The notes beneath the pieces are model-generated. The model was not told where the DNA came from. It searched no databases and saw nothing but the letters and a program-made list of their open reading frames with translations. From Lineus longissimus (Eukaryota; Nemertea; Pilidiophora; Heteronemertea; Lineidae), in NCBI RefSeq assembly GCF_910592395.1, contig NC_088322.1, forward strand, positions 8,305,431 through 8,365,430: a stretch of 60,000 bases of DNA. Direction: 5' to 3'. Position numbers and translations under genes: made by a program. Of this stretch, positions 20,514 through 31,560 are shown piece after piece (position 1 is the first letter of the stretch; each line of letters opens with the position of its first letter).

Positions 20514-23500
20514 ATGACAGACCGGTTTTGGGAACACAAGCGTTCACTTGTGTCGACACCAAGTCGAAGCACTGGTTCAGGCATTGGTGAGTTCAGCTTG
20601 ATTTCTCTACAACTTTTTCTCCCCAAATCTTGCGACTATTGTCTGATACAATGTACAATCTTATCTTATCTTTTCATTTTCATTTCTTGCAGACGCCAGA
20701 CACGTTGTCCTGTCTAGCACACCCAATGCTGCCCAACCGGTTTATCACAAGATACGACGTGAACACCACCATGGTGAGTTATTTTTCTCTATCGAAACTT
20801 CCTTGATCGCACATACATGTATTCTTTTGAAACTTCTCATCTCTGCAGCAGTGGCGGATCAAGAAATTTGGGAAAGAAGCGGGGGGGGGGCGCTGCCCCA
20901 CCAATAAGAATTCATGATAGAGCCGAAGGTGCAATCCTGAAAATGAGGGGGAGGGTTCTTGAGGAGAGGTGTTATAAAATATCAAAGAGGGATGACTCAT
21001 GCGGGACCCCTAAATCCGCCACTGCTGTTCTGAATAATTATTTCCACAGTCGGCCGGCTCAGCCGACCTTTGAAAGGAGGACACTGTTAACCCATACCCT
21101 ATCTATGGTACTATATCGTTCTGGCAGCAAGAAAATGAGACGATCGGTCATGTCTGCCATGTTTTATGACGTCACACGCCACTTGCTTGGCGCAATGTGT
21201 CACGTGCTCATAACACATTCTATCTCTGAACCAATCAGCCCTTGATACTGTGACATGTGATATGTATGATGAGGACCTTGACCGGATCAGAAAGAAAAGG
21301 CATACAATTGAAGTAGTTCAGACATTTACATGAAGACATGGCAGAAATTACCAATCGTCTCGGTGATCACTAAATCCTAAAGGCTAGAGGGAGGTAATTA
21401 TCATATGGGCTAAACTTTAGAATCCCCGATCGGAAATGACGTAGTTTGATCGCATTCAACTATAAATCCATTGAACAGTGGTGCTTGGTTAGTCAACCGA
21501 TGACCTTTTTTTGGGATGTGATCGGGGATTCTAAACTCGTTCCAAAGCTGACATGCATGCATAAAAACCCTAACGGCCAAATTAGAAAAGACGGAAAGGA
21601 TGAAATGGCGAGGGTTCCGAGTTCGAACCCGCTCGAGGAATATCTTCTTATTTTTTTCTTTCTCTGTGACCCGTCTCGTCAATGAACTTGTGTTTGTGCA
21701 GTCAAGTGAGACCTGTCGCTGGGTGTCTATCATGTTTCAAGTGCAGTTTGTCTTTTGGTGGTCGGGCGTTTGTGTTTTCTATCTTTGTCGTTTGGGTTTT
21801 TATGCATGCATGTCAGCTTTAAGTATGTTTTCGCGTGGTCACGTAGATGATAAATGTGAATAATGACACAATTGCATTGGCCCTGCGGTCACGTGGTGGC
21901 TTTCAAAGATATCCTTGTGCCGTCGGTAGGAAGTTGCTGAAAGCCGTAGCAAACCAGCAGCAAACAAAAGACTTAGGCTACTTAAAATATCTTTCGGGAG
22001 CATTAATAATCTCGTCACCATTGAGTTTTACCTATAGCTCCTATACAAGTATAAAGATGGTTTGCGAAGATAAATTTCGGCCATTTTGTTACCATTTAAA
22101 TATCTAACTGTATGCGCCTGCTTAATCGCCCCGCCCGCGAAATTTTTTTCTGAACCTTTCGGGCAGTACAGTGTACATTTGTAGGTTCTCAGCCAATCAG
22201 AATCTGATAAATCTGTGTCGTCATCGGGGCGTCATCATGAAACTTAGAATTAAGCTTGTATTGTTTTGTGCTTGTTAATCAAATTTGAAGCATACAGTAT
22301 CAAAATATACTGAAGGAAGACCATACACACGAGGCAGTATCGAAAGACAAGTCTCATTGCAGAGAAACATATCCCTACTGGAGGAAGACCATTCACATGA
22401 GACAAGTCTCATTGTATATTCATGCTCAATATGATAATCTGAAGGACTATCCCTTGGATCATGGAGATGGGCTATTGTTATTGTCCTTTCTGTAGGTATG
22501 TTGCAGGCAGCAGAAATAACTAAAATATCTAAAATCTAAATCACAAGGGAAAAGAAACGCATTATAAAAATAAAATATAAAGAGTAAAAAAGAAAAAGAA
22601 AAATGTTGTCCACAACCGGATTCGAACTCACGACCTTTGGATCGAACATCGTATTCTGCCATTTCTGACGAGCGCTCCACCAACTGCTCTAAAGTTTCTA
22701 AGACTTCTGACGTCATGTATTTGTCGAAATCTGATTGGCTGAAAGTCCCTTTACAAATGTACACTATAGTGCCCAAAAGGTTCAACAACAAAAAAATCGC
22801 TACCCGCCCTTTTCAGATAGACAGTTAGCCCATCTATCACTTCGATCTATCTACCGTAGCGGTCATGGCAAATTCTTTTTTCTTTCAGAAGCCCCGACGT
22901 CCTTTGAACTTTTAAGAAATGGTTGGGTTTGGTCAAGGGACTGGTATTGGATCTGATATATTATCATTGTTGTCACACCTTTTAGCTAAATATGAGGTCT
23001 TAAAAATGCTTGGTATTGCTCCTTGTGAGGTGTTACCCAACGTTAACGACGCCTGTCTGTATAAGTGGTACATACTTGACACCTATGGCGAAGGATGAGC
23101 CAGTTATTTTCGAGTTTGTACTTTGGGTGCATCTCGTTCCTCGGGTTGCATTGCGCCCGCGACCCCATAGGAGTTCCTGGTCTTGTCTCTTCGCCCCCAA
23201 CCCCGATAAACTCTATGTACCGTGAACGAATGCTCATCAGGTCGACAGTTATTTGACGACGTAAATCCATCCATATTAACTGGCGCTGCGGCTGCGCTCA
23301 ATAGACTCCGTTGGGGAGTCTGAGCCTGATAGGGTGTACCAGTCCAGCCGGTTATGTACGGTTGGTATGCTCTATGATATGGATCTCCAGCCACCTGTCA
23401 GCTAGGGGCAGACCCCAGTGTCTCAACCCTGGGTCTCAGAGGCGGTAACTTCTAGTCAGGCAGCGCGCTATGTCTGGTTAGGCGACATGGGTTACCAGGG

Positions 23501-25389
23501 CATCCACAGCCAAAATGGTTTGCACATGGAGGTCATCGCGACCGACTTGTGAGGGGGAAGAAGTGATGTCCATGGCGGTTTCAAATTGATCTGACGACCC
23601 CCGCGTCTTCTGGACAGGGAGGGGTTCATGTGGTCAAATTCTGTCAGCTAAATCCTATCGTTAGCATCGTTCGCGGTACATGGAAACCAAGGGCATGGAA
23701 CCCTTTTTTGTCTTGGTTTTATTTCTCTGAGGATTTCAATGATGATACATATATTTAGATCCACAGGTATAGTCGGTACATTTGGCGACTCGCCACATGA
23801 ACATTTTAAAAGTTTTTTTTCGAGCATTGTTAAAAGTTATGAGAATAAATATCTTCTTTGGACGTGTTTTTTTTACCAGAATGACAATCAAAAAGTTTGT
23901 CACTGGAGAATTTCCCCATCCCCCACCCCAGCCCTAGAATAATATACAGACTAAATAGTATCTTTGGACTGTACTGGTAATATAGGTCAGTCACGAAAAA
24001 TAAAATGTATATTGGACTGTACTGGTAATATAGGTCAGTCACGAAGAATAGAATATGTATTGGATTGTACTGGTAATATAGGTCAGTCACGAAAAATGAA
24101 ATATATATTGGACTGTACTGGTAATATAGGTCGGTCAAGAAGAATATAACGATATTGGACTGTACTGGTAATAGAGGTCAGTCAAAAAAAAGAAATATAT
24201 TTTGGACTGTACTGGTAATATAGGTCAGTCAGGAAAATATCTGAAAGTCTGTGCCCCATTGTTGACGAACATAATATCGTGAGGACTTTATCAACAGTCA
24301 CGGTCCCTGGCCCCTCCCACATAAAAATCATTAGCAAGGTCACTGCAGGCAATAGCTTCAGCATTGTTATTGTATAAACATGTCTTAAACATTATAAACG
24401 GCCCTATTTGTGGGGTTACATTGGGTTCTTGCTAGGGTAATGATGTCCATGTCCGATTCTGCGTTTTGTGGACTTGTAAATCAGTCCAGCAGTGACATTT
24501 CGTTTTGTGGACATGTAAGTCTGTCCCGCAGTACCAAGTTTCACCCCAGCAATTACCAATAAGACCTGCACGTGACCTTAAAGTAAATAGCTATGCAACT
24601 GTGGTCGAGACAAAACGCGATGTATGCATTGGGAGAAGGAAATCTGCGAAGAGTAGCTGGAACTGTCTGTTCAGCTCTCGTTTATGAAACAATGGGCGAT
24701 TTGAAAGACGTCTCCTGAACAGATCGCCCATTGTTCACTGAAGCAGCATTCGAATTGTCTCCATTTTTTTCAGGTGGATTGCTCCATCTCGTGTGGTTTC
24801 GCTGTCCCGTCCCAAGAATCGAGCCAACGCGACCGAGGCCACTTCTGAGAGATAAATATTCAGGATGCCAGATTTGTGGAACACAATTGAGGTAAATGAG
24901 ATAAAATTAGATAAGCTGGCTACAGTTGATGAAATGAGGCTTTAGGTCCGTCATCATGTGACTGATATTGGGACAAACCCGAGGCAGGTTGACCACCATT
25001 GCCTGACAATTCAATTGAATTGATTCATCTTATTAGTGCGAACGAGGCTGTCACAGACATAAACATGTGTATAGACATTATTACTGATATGCTAGAATAG
25101 ATTTTTTTTCAAAAACGTCACGAAAAATGATCTAATACTTCAATTTCTTAAATTGTATATTTCAATGTTTCTTGGTATCTAAATCTTCCCTTTCTATTCC
25201 AGGCCAGTGGTCAAGAGCCATGATCAGGGAACAGCAGTTCCCAACGGAATTGACCCTTTTCCTGTTGTAATTCATGCTGTTGGCTCAGAATGGGTTGACA
25301 CTCACCTGTTTTCAACCCTGAAAATTAAACATCGAACATTGTTACTCTTTGTTAAAAGTGAACCTTGCAAAATATGTGCTTATTCCTGA
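20514..25389 (+). CDS. Candidate spliced gene of unknown function, four exons
   Basis: I do not recognise the product. Candidate exons are 20514-20586 (ATG at 20514, donor GTGAGT), 20693-20773 (acceptor TTTCTTGCAG, donor GTGAGT), 24774-24891 (acceptor TTTTTTTCAG, donor GTAAAT) and 25203-25389 (acceptor TTCTATTCCAG, stop TGA). The phases fit at every junction and one frame stays open throughout, about 152 residues. It starts MTDRFWEHKRSLVSTPSRST and contains VVLSSTPNAAQPVYHKIRRE. Exon 3 contains GCQICGTQL, a possible CXXC metal site. AATAAA lies at 25745-25750. The 4-kb second intron is full of mobile elements. Exon 3 is also phase-compatible with the exon at 28341, so exon 4 could be an alternative end. 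The support is splice signals plus an open frame, without homology; chance cannot be excluded. Confidence 0.4.
20849..21024. mobile_element. hAT-like miniature element, 176 bp
   Basis: Ends CAGTGGCGGATC (20849) and ATCCGCCACTG (ending 21024) are inverted copies typical of hAT-type miniature elements. It contains a G run at 20881-20890. The flanking 8-mers (CTCTGCAG, CTGTTCTG) are not an exact duplication. It lies in intron 2 of the candidate gene. Confidence 0.65.
21416..21535. repeat. Inverted repeat, 16-bp arms
   Basis: TTTAGAATCCCCGATC (21416-21431) is repeated inverted at 21520-21535, with an 88-nt spacer. It abuts the next inverted-repeat element. Confidence 0.7.
21544..21820. mobile_element. 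Miniature element with perfect 27-bp inverted ends
   Basis: The arms at 21544-21570 and 21794-21820 are exact reverse complements over 27 bp (outer end AAAGCTGACATGCATGC). The interior has a Pol III B-box-like string, GAGTTCGAACCCGCTCG (21618-21634). No target duplication was seen. Confidence 0.7.
22104..22828. mobile_element. Miniature element with ~110-bp imperfect inverted ends around a tRNA-like segment
   Basis: The outer CTAACTGT (22104) matches inverted ACAGTTAG (ending 22828). Further in, GAACCTTTCGGGCAGTA, GTGTACATTTGTA and CAGCCAATCAGA on the left match inverted copies at 22735-22800. The middle (22608-22694) is tRNA-like on the minus strand: A-box region GAGCAGTTGGTGGAGCGC and B box GAGTTCGAATCC. 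One further end-like fragment lies at 20,083. Confidence 0.6.
23100..23640. repeat. GC-richer interspersed-repeat-like segment
   Basis: Base composition differs from its neighbours. CAGACCCCAGTGTCTCAACC and GGGTCTCAGAGGCGGTAAC look like the 5' part of a retroelement or its flank. A 96-codon minus-strand frame (23104-23394) is open but unrecognised. Identity is uncertain. Confidence 0.3.
23964..24240 (+). repeat. 48-bp minisatellite, about 5.7 copies
   Basis: Unit starts at 23964, 24012, 24060, 24108, 24155 and 24202, each beginning TTGGACTGTACTGGTAATA. The first periods are exactly 48 bp, later ones 47. Because 48 is a multiple of three, both strands show artificial repeated frames (TDLYYQY on the minus strand). 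Confidence 0.95.
24688..24735. repeat. Hairpin-forming inverted repeat
   Basis: AACAATGGGCGAT (24688-24700) and its exact reverse complement (24723-24735) have a 22-nt loop. It lies 39 bp before candidate exon 3. Confidence 0.8.
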
Positions 25390-26094
25390 ATTCAATAGCA
25401 CTTCATGTATGTACTCGCTGATCCAGAATATTGCTATTTCTTGTTCCGTTTTCAATGTGGCAATCCATTTACCGTATATGAGCTATTTTACAGCACAAGA
25501 AGTGCAACATTACAACAATGGAGCTATTTCTTGATCACAGCAAAAATGTGTTTCGACATTGTTTCATTCAAATGATGCATGGATGAGCCTTATTTACATA
25601 TTTGTTTTCAAGAGGAATTGGTTGTAGGTTTCCTTTCTTTTTTCTTAAGGCAGGCCTAATTTAACAGAAGGCCTATATTTTAGGTAGGATATTATTTATA
25701 CTTTAGGCCCATATCAGTTTTGAGATCAATTTCCTCTTGAAGACAATAAACGTCAATCGAGTCTCCGCACCATTTTGATTGGGCGGTTTTGGGCTAAAAT
25801 ACAGTACAAGAGAATGCTCCATTGGTGTTATCAGAATATGTCATTGTTTTGGTTAGCAATCCGTTCTTGCCATCTTGAAAGCGGTCACGGTTACTTACGA
25901 CTTGTACATTGTTCAATTGTTATTATGCTATTGTCATTTGTCTTTGCCCCCCCCCCCCCCCATCCTTATCGACACTCAGTGCACCACCCTCCATCCCATG
26001 CCCCGCATGCGCACTGACCCAACAACTGATCCCTTGATACGCTTGCTCAAGCGGCTCAAGCGGCGTCAGCAGTATCAACGTTGTGTTATTGTAT
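25390..26094. other. Noncoding region
   Basis: No gene recognised. It contains AATAAA at 25745-25750 and a C run at about 25948-25961. Confidence 0.5.
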
Positions 26095-26730
26095 TCCAAG
26101 TTTTGCATTATTCATATGTATATACATGTACTTGCCAAATAAATGTTGTCATATCATAACCTTCGTCTCTTGTCCTTCGGTCAATAAGTGTGCGGATCAC
26201 TCCAAACAAGTTCGATTAACACACTACACTTTCTTCACGTGCAACAATTTACGGTCAGCCTTTTCTGATTCCGTATGCCGGCCACTAATTCTAAGTTTTG
26301 TAGTATATATTATATACTCGCCCAATAAAAGTTGCCATATCATCAGGCTTTGTCTCTAATTTGTCCTTCGGTCTCTCAGCGTGGGAACACTCTCGAAAAG
26401 TTAGATTTATGCACTTACCAAACGACACCAAATGCACCTTACTCACCAAAATAACTCGCGCCTGCGGACAGGGGCGAAATAGCCCAGAGTCTGTACCCTA
26501 ACTTAATTTGCATCCCGTTTCAATCCAGAATGACATATCATCAGCCTTTGTCTCTTGTCCTTTGGTCTCTCAGCGTGGGGGACACTCTCGAAAAGTGAGA
26601 TTTATGCACTTACAAAATGCACCTTCTTCACCAAAAATACCTCACAGCCGCGGTCAAGGACGAAATAGCCCAGAGTCTGTACCGTAACTTAATAATTTGC
26701 ATCCCGTTTCAACCCCGGATGAGATAGCCA
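26095..26730 (+). repeat. Tandem repeat of about 190 bp, three copies
   Basis: CATATCAT followed by a GTCTCTTGTCCTTCGG-type phrase recurs near 26149, 26338 and 26531. Copies 2 and 3 are close (AGCGTGGG, ACACTCTCGAAAAGT, AGATTTATGCACTTAC, GAAATAGCCCAGAGTCTGTA) and copy 1 is diverged. Confidence 0.8.
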
Positions 26731-26746
26731 ACTGGTATGTAAGCAG

Positions 26747-26995
26747 TTGACTATCGAGAAGAAGAGACAGTTTTTCCAAGCCTTGCGGAGACCAACGTCT
26801 ATGTATGACGACAGTTCTGAAGAGCTCTGTCTGGTTTCCTACAGCTGTATAGTCATCATGGTATCAATGACTGAGCCGATTTACGAATATCGCGTAACTG
26901 AACTTAAGCAGTATTTCATGACACCACAGACCATCTTTCATTCATCTTCGCTCGTGAGGGCTTGCGAAATCTGCCTAAATAAAAAATTTTACTGA
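26747..26995 (+). other. Unrecognised open frame after a possible splice acceptor
   Basis: 82 codons follow GTAAGCAG at 26746: TIEKKRQFFQALRRPTSMYD and so on to a stop at 26993. The amino-acid make-up is protein-like, but there is no ATG start, no recognised domain and only a weak acceptor. It could be a terminal exon or chance. Confidence 0.2.
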
Positions 26996-27049
26996 CAAAG
27001 TCCCATTTCTCCACTACTCACGGAAAATAACTGGCGCTCAATGTGTGTA

Positions 27050-28170
27050 TCTGTGCGTCCCTGGAGTTCGAAGGATGTGACATTACAGAGCGTCCGATTT
27101 AGTCTCGTAAAGAGACGCGAATTATTCCAGGACATTCAAACTTGTGTTGTATCCTATCCTTACGATGTATGGTTATCCCTACAGAGGTGCTTCTTCTTCT
27201 TCAGCGTTCGCTCTGCACTTGGAGGGGTCATTCTCCTAGTAATCTCCGAGTAATCCTCCTCCAAGGCGGGATGAGCGTATCCTGCGTGCCACTACGGTAA
27301 GGCGCCAATTGGGTTTATTGGCCTAGTGGTCCGACTTTGGCGAGAGAGATGGAGTCCACGCAAGCTACTCATGTTTCTCACTTGGTGGGGTCTTAGCTTG
27401 CCCTGGCATAGACACCAGGTACAAGGAACCTCGGTTTTGAGTCTCATTCGAAGGACTGCGAAGAGCCAGGAATTGTAGTTCCTTGAAAGCCACGCCGGTT
27501 CATCCAGACATACGATCCTGGGTTCTCCCCGGGCCCTATTGCGTGGTGGCCAGCAGTGTTAACCACTAGGCCATGAGGCTCCTGCAGAGGTGCTAAAAGC
27601 CCTGTCTCTTTAGTATTGGATGAGGCATCCTGCAGACAGTCCGCTGTACGCTCTTGAGAGAGACACTGACACCCCATCTCTGCCCAGAGTAACCCGTGCT
27701 TAGAGTAACTGGTAAACCGCAATCGTCACTTGAAGACCAAGCATTTGCTGGTGTTTGTTCATATCATCTCCTCAAACTAACACAACTCGAGTACTTCTTG
27801 AGTGGTACCTGATATGAAACAAATAACTGAGCTATAACTAACCTGAAGTGCTATTTGATAAGGGCACATGAGCTGTGTCCCTTTAGTTCGAAGGATGTGA
27901 CACCTCACAGTGTCCAATGCAGCTCCTTGAGAGAAAAAGACACTAATACATTCACAGGACTTTCAAACTGCTGGGAGTATGGGCAGTGAAGCGGACAACC
28001 CTGTTCCTCCAGTGTTAGTCTTGGGGGTAACTGATTTGGCATTACCTGGTATGGGCAACTCGTCTTGCGAGGGTGCAGATCGTGTGTCCCTTGTACTTCG
28101 AAGGATGTGACATACGACAGAGTGTCCAAAATGCCCTGAACTAGCAGCCATGAGGGAGGATTTCTAGCCA
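27050..28170 (+). repeat. Dispersed local repeat (TTCGAAGGATGTGACA family), three copies
   Basis: TTCGAAGGATGTGACA recurs at about 27067, 27888 and 28097, each preceded by GTG(C/T)GTCCC-like sequence and followed within 10-15 bp by an AGTGTCC- or AGCGTCC-like string. A fourth, weaker relative may lie at 27630-27670. The SINE is inserted between copies 1 and 2. Confidence 0.6.
27182..27594 (-). mobile_element. tRNA-derived SINE with 10-bp target duplication
   Basis: Minus strand. The head is near 27584 (GAGCCTCATGGCCTAGTGGT, A-box region) with a B-box-like GGGGAGAACCCAGG near 27520. The body includes AGACTCAAAACCGAGGTTCC, and the 3' tail is (GAA)n, seen as CTTCTTCTTCTTC on the plus strand at 27190-27202. 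CAGAGGTGCT is directly repeated at 27182-27191 and 27585-27594, a target-site duplication. Confidence 0.85.
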
Positions 28171-28340
28171 TCTGGAGCACTTAGATCCAGGACCAGTGAC
28201 CCTCTCCTATTTGCCGCATCGAACTTGACTATTTACAGCTTCTGTTACCAGTGGTAGTTTGAAGCGTGAAGGTCAGAAGCTGTTGCTGCACAGAACATGC
28301 GATAGTCGGACTAAAACGTAGCTGTGTGTTATTCTTTTAG

Positions 28341-28708
28341 GCAAGAGAAGTCCTCAAAGGCCATCGTGGTGGTTGCAGACGAAGCTATCAAGACATCAAA
28401 AGAGGCCCTCGAGCTGGCGAAGCAGTCCGTGCAGAAACCACGAGAAGTCTCCAATCAGGTTGAACAGCTCAAGCAAAAGTGAGTCACATAGATTTTTTAT
28501 CTTCTGGGTTCTCATTTTAGATCCACGATTATCATTTTGCGACAACTTGCATGCAGTTTGCTGGGTGGAAGATTCCACAACTGGCATCCCCATGCACAAG
28601 ATATCCAAGCAAGGACAGTCACAAGATCTTTTGGGGGATTTCGCTTTCAGTTACATTGAAAGTTGGCAAAATGTTCTCACAATCTATCAAAATAGTCTTA
28701 CAATGATG
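28341..28708 (+). CDS. Two coding exons of an unknown coiled-coil-like protein
   Basis: Exon 28341-28478 (acceptor TTCTTTTAG, donor GTGAGT) and exon 28651-28708 (acceptor TTCGCTTTCAG, donor GTAAGT) join in phase. The translation includes SKAIVVVADEAIKTSKEALE, LAKQSVQKPREVSNQVEQLK and YIESWQNVLTIYQNSLTMM. It is helical, heptad-like and has coding-style third positions. I do not recognise the family. The 5' phase fits candidate exon 24774-24891, so these may belong to the same gene. A possible terminal continuation at 31290-31350 (acceptor TCTTCAG) is in phase and meets a stop. Confidence 0.5.
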
Positions 28709-29399
28709 GTAAGTAACTACTACTCTCGATCATGTGGTTATGGGTGTGCTTCTTCTGGACTAGAGTCTGATACTTCGGCAAGTGAAGGTCTTTGTTTTTG
28801 GCTCTGGAAAGATGGAGAATTTTGATTAAAAACAGGCTGTCGGGTTAGAATGGCACAAGTAAGTGCCACATGTACATTCATATTGCCATTTCACTGCTAC
28901 CCACCACCATTGACTACAAACCAAAAGGATTCCTTGCTGTTCATAGAAAAGAACTACCAATACTTTGAAATTGATGCATGTGGCTCTTCTTCTTCTTCAT
29001 TTCAATGGTTGTTGAATTTAAAATCATGAAATCATGAGACTGATCAAGTTAAAAGTCAAACTCAGGAACGCCAAGATCAAGATTTCCTTCCAATAAACTT
29101 TCAGCAAGACTTACCTTACCTTGGACAATCGCAACTTGAATTAAGACTATAGAGACCTGCCACTTAAGTTTTCCTGGCCATATGGTCCATCAGAATAGCA
29201 CCAGGTTGCATACTAATGCTGACTTTATTATAGCCTACCTTTTAAGGCACTATGGCAAACTTCCATCTCCGATCACATCAACGTATGTTGGATCAAACAC
29301 CCACACACGGTCTCCAAATTATCATGATCATTATACATTATCAAATAATAACATGTCGCCTTCTTTTCGGTGAAACCGAGACTGAATTATTCACATTGT

Positions 29400-29810
29400 G
29401 GTCAACTGCGTTCATTTCGCAGTAAATTCATCAGTTAACAATGTATGCCTTAGAGGGGCAGAATGGTACTGTTTAGACAAGAAGCCTCTCCAACAGCCTC
29501 AAAGAATATTGGATAGAACGTCACTGCATGGACTGGGTCCCAGTAATAAATATTGCCATAAAGACATATGATATTGTTTTGGGACTTATGTAAGATTAGT
29601 TTTCTCCGCCAAACCCAAGACTGAAGAATAAACACCTTGTGTTTAACCAGCTTTCATTTCGCAGTCAATTCATTAGTTACCAACGTATGCCTTAGAGGGG
29701 GCAGAATGGTACTGTTAAGACAAGAAGCCTCTCCAACAGCCTCAAAGAATATTGGATAAAATGTCACTGTACTGGGTCCCAGTGCCATCCGGAGAATCAT
29801 GGAGGCAAAT
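29400..29810 (+). repeat. Imperfect direct duplication, period about 242 bp
   Basis: TATGCCTTAGAGGGG...CAGAATGGTACTGTT and AGACAAGAAGCCTCTCCAAC through ACTGGGTCCCAGT occur near 29444-29545 and again near 29686-29782. Confidence 0.85.
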
Positions 29811-31289
29811 GGCAAAGGGGCCGAGGCCGGACTAGCTGGATGGATGTTGTACATAGCCGCCATGCAGAGTGCTAATGGCGCAGGCGGCTAGGACCGAAGG
29901 GCCTACTGCCTGGAGGGATGTGGTGGCACAGTTGACATCATAGAAATGTCAAGTTGCCGGAGTGAGCGAGTGAATGAGTTGGTGCACAGTTGACATGCTC
30001 GAAAGCAAGAGTCAGTCGTGTGCTCATCCCTTCGCACACATTACATGAGCTCGGTCGTAAGTGCCGAGTGTTGGCCTGAGGTTCAGGATGCCGGACAGTT
30101 GATGTCAAGAGTAAGTTGTGGGAAAGGGATGACGTGTGCTGTCCGACCAACAGCCAACGGCAAAAGGCTATCGGTTAAAAGAATTAGAATTGGTCGGACA
30201 AAATCACAGTAATGTTGCGGCCGAGTCAGTGGTATCTCATCAGTATGGGCCAAGTTGGCAAAATGGGAGTAAAGGTTGATTACTCCGAGGCACACATCAT
30301 TATGATAAGAAACAGGTGTTTATTTGCATATTGATTAGTTGCATCTCCAGTCTCTGTCCGCTGTGGAGAACGTTCTGGAGTGACCAGTCTTTGCGCCTTG
30401 CGGTTTTTACTTCTTTTTTGTCAACAAAATTATTTTATCTCAGATAATTGGGCGAAATTTTCATTATTTAACTACCGTTACTAGATATGGATAATCCATA
30501 CAAAAGAGAAGGAAAGTCTCTCATTAATTGACAGCTGTCTCCTGACGTCATGATCAGCAGCGAAAGCTGATTGATCAAAACAGCGGACTGCGCAATCGCC
30601 CTCCCAATCTTGACACTAGAGGCGCAGATTTCGTTCCTTACAATTCTGAAATTTTTAAATTTCGGCATGACACTGGGGCGAGTTTGTCGCCCTCCAAGAA
30701 GTTTCCACGGCAAGTATGAAGATCAAAAGCGCTGGGATCGAGAAAGTTTTGACAATGATAAATAGCCCTAGATGATTTATAGCGGCGAGTCCATTCGCAA
30801 GATGTTGAAATTTGATACGACCGACTCCTAAAATGGGACGCACGTGGTCGACCCCGATTCCAGGTCAAATCAAGAAAGCGTTGAGAATAGCGTAGGTAAA
30901 AGCAGATGCAGATTCTAGATTGATCTGGACGCGAGGATGCATGTTATGTCGGTCAGTACACTAAATGACCTAGGTCCGTAACGTAATTTATTTTGGTTCG
31001 TGTACTGCAAAATCTAGGTCATCTCCATTGGTCATCGCGGCTGTCGATTTGCGAACCGCGCAATACACGAGGCGACTATCGGTTTCTGGCCGGTTCCTTA
31101 TCGGTCCATAACTGCCAAAACCGATATACTTCTGGACTTGGCTGCAACTAAAGTACATAATCTTTCCTGGGATATGCGCGTTTCTTGCTACTTACTCTGC
31201 AACTCAGCATAAGACTAGACATGTAAGATGAAATAATGAAATGGTGAGTGTCTGCTGGCAGTTGCTTGGAAATCGGCTTGTAGGTCTTC
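29811..31289. other. Noncoding region, no gene recognised
   Basis: Several short frames occur on both strands but none has a recognisable domain or good splice context. GCACAGTTGACAT is repeated at about 29928 and 29983. Confidence 0.4.
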
Positions 31290-31330
31290 AGAATCTGAAC
31301 CATCAAGATCACCTGGCACCACCAACATCT

Positions 31331-31533
31331 ACGAGTGTGCCGACAAAATGAGGGAAGAGAGACTTAACATGGTACAGAAGCTGGTAAGTCGGCATATACG
31401 AGTGTGTCCTCAAAATGCGGGAACAGATGGACTGAATATGGTACAGAACCTGGTAAGTCAATTTTTAGGAGTGTGTCTTCAAAATATTAAGGGAGCAGAG
31501 ATCGAATATGGTACAGAACATGTAAGACAATTC
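31331..31533 (+). repeat. Tandem triplication of a ~68-bp unit ending in a splice-donor-like motif
   Basis: Units start at 31331, 31398 and 31467: (A)CGAGTGTG..., ...CAAAAT..., ATGGTACAGAA..., then CTGGTAAGTC in units 1 and 2 and ATGTAAGAC in unit 3. The first unit is preceded by an acceptor-like GTCTTCAG at 31289, so the ancestral unit may have been an exon end plus donor. Confidence 0.75.
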
Positions 31534-31560
31534 CAAAAGATTCCAGTGTTGTTGCAGTAG

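Noticed and set aside
22608-22694. Functional tRNA gene
   Set aside because: A- and B-box-like strings are present, but a proper acceptor stem cannot be formed and the segment sits in a repeat element.
23830-24149. Repeated peptide frames on both strands (TDLYYQY, DCTGNIGQS)
   Set aside because: Artefact of the 48-bp minisatellite.
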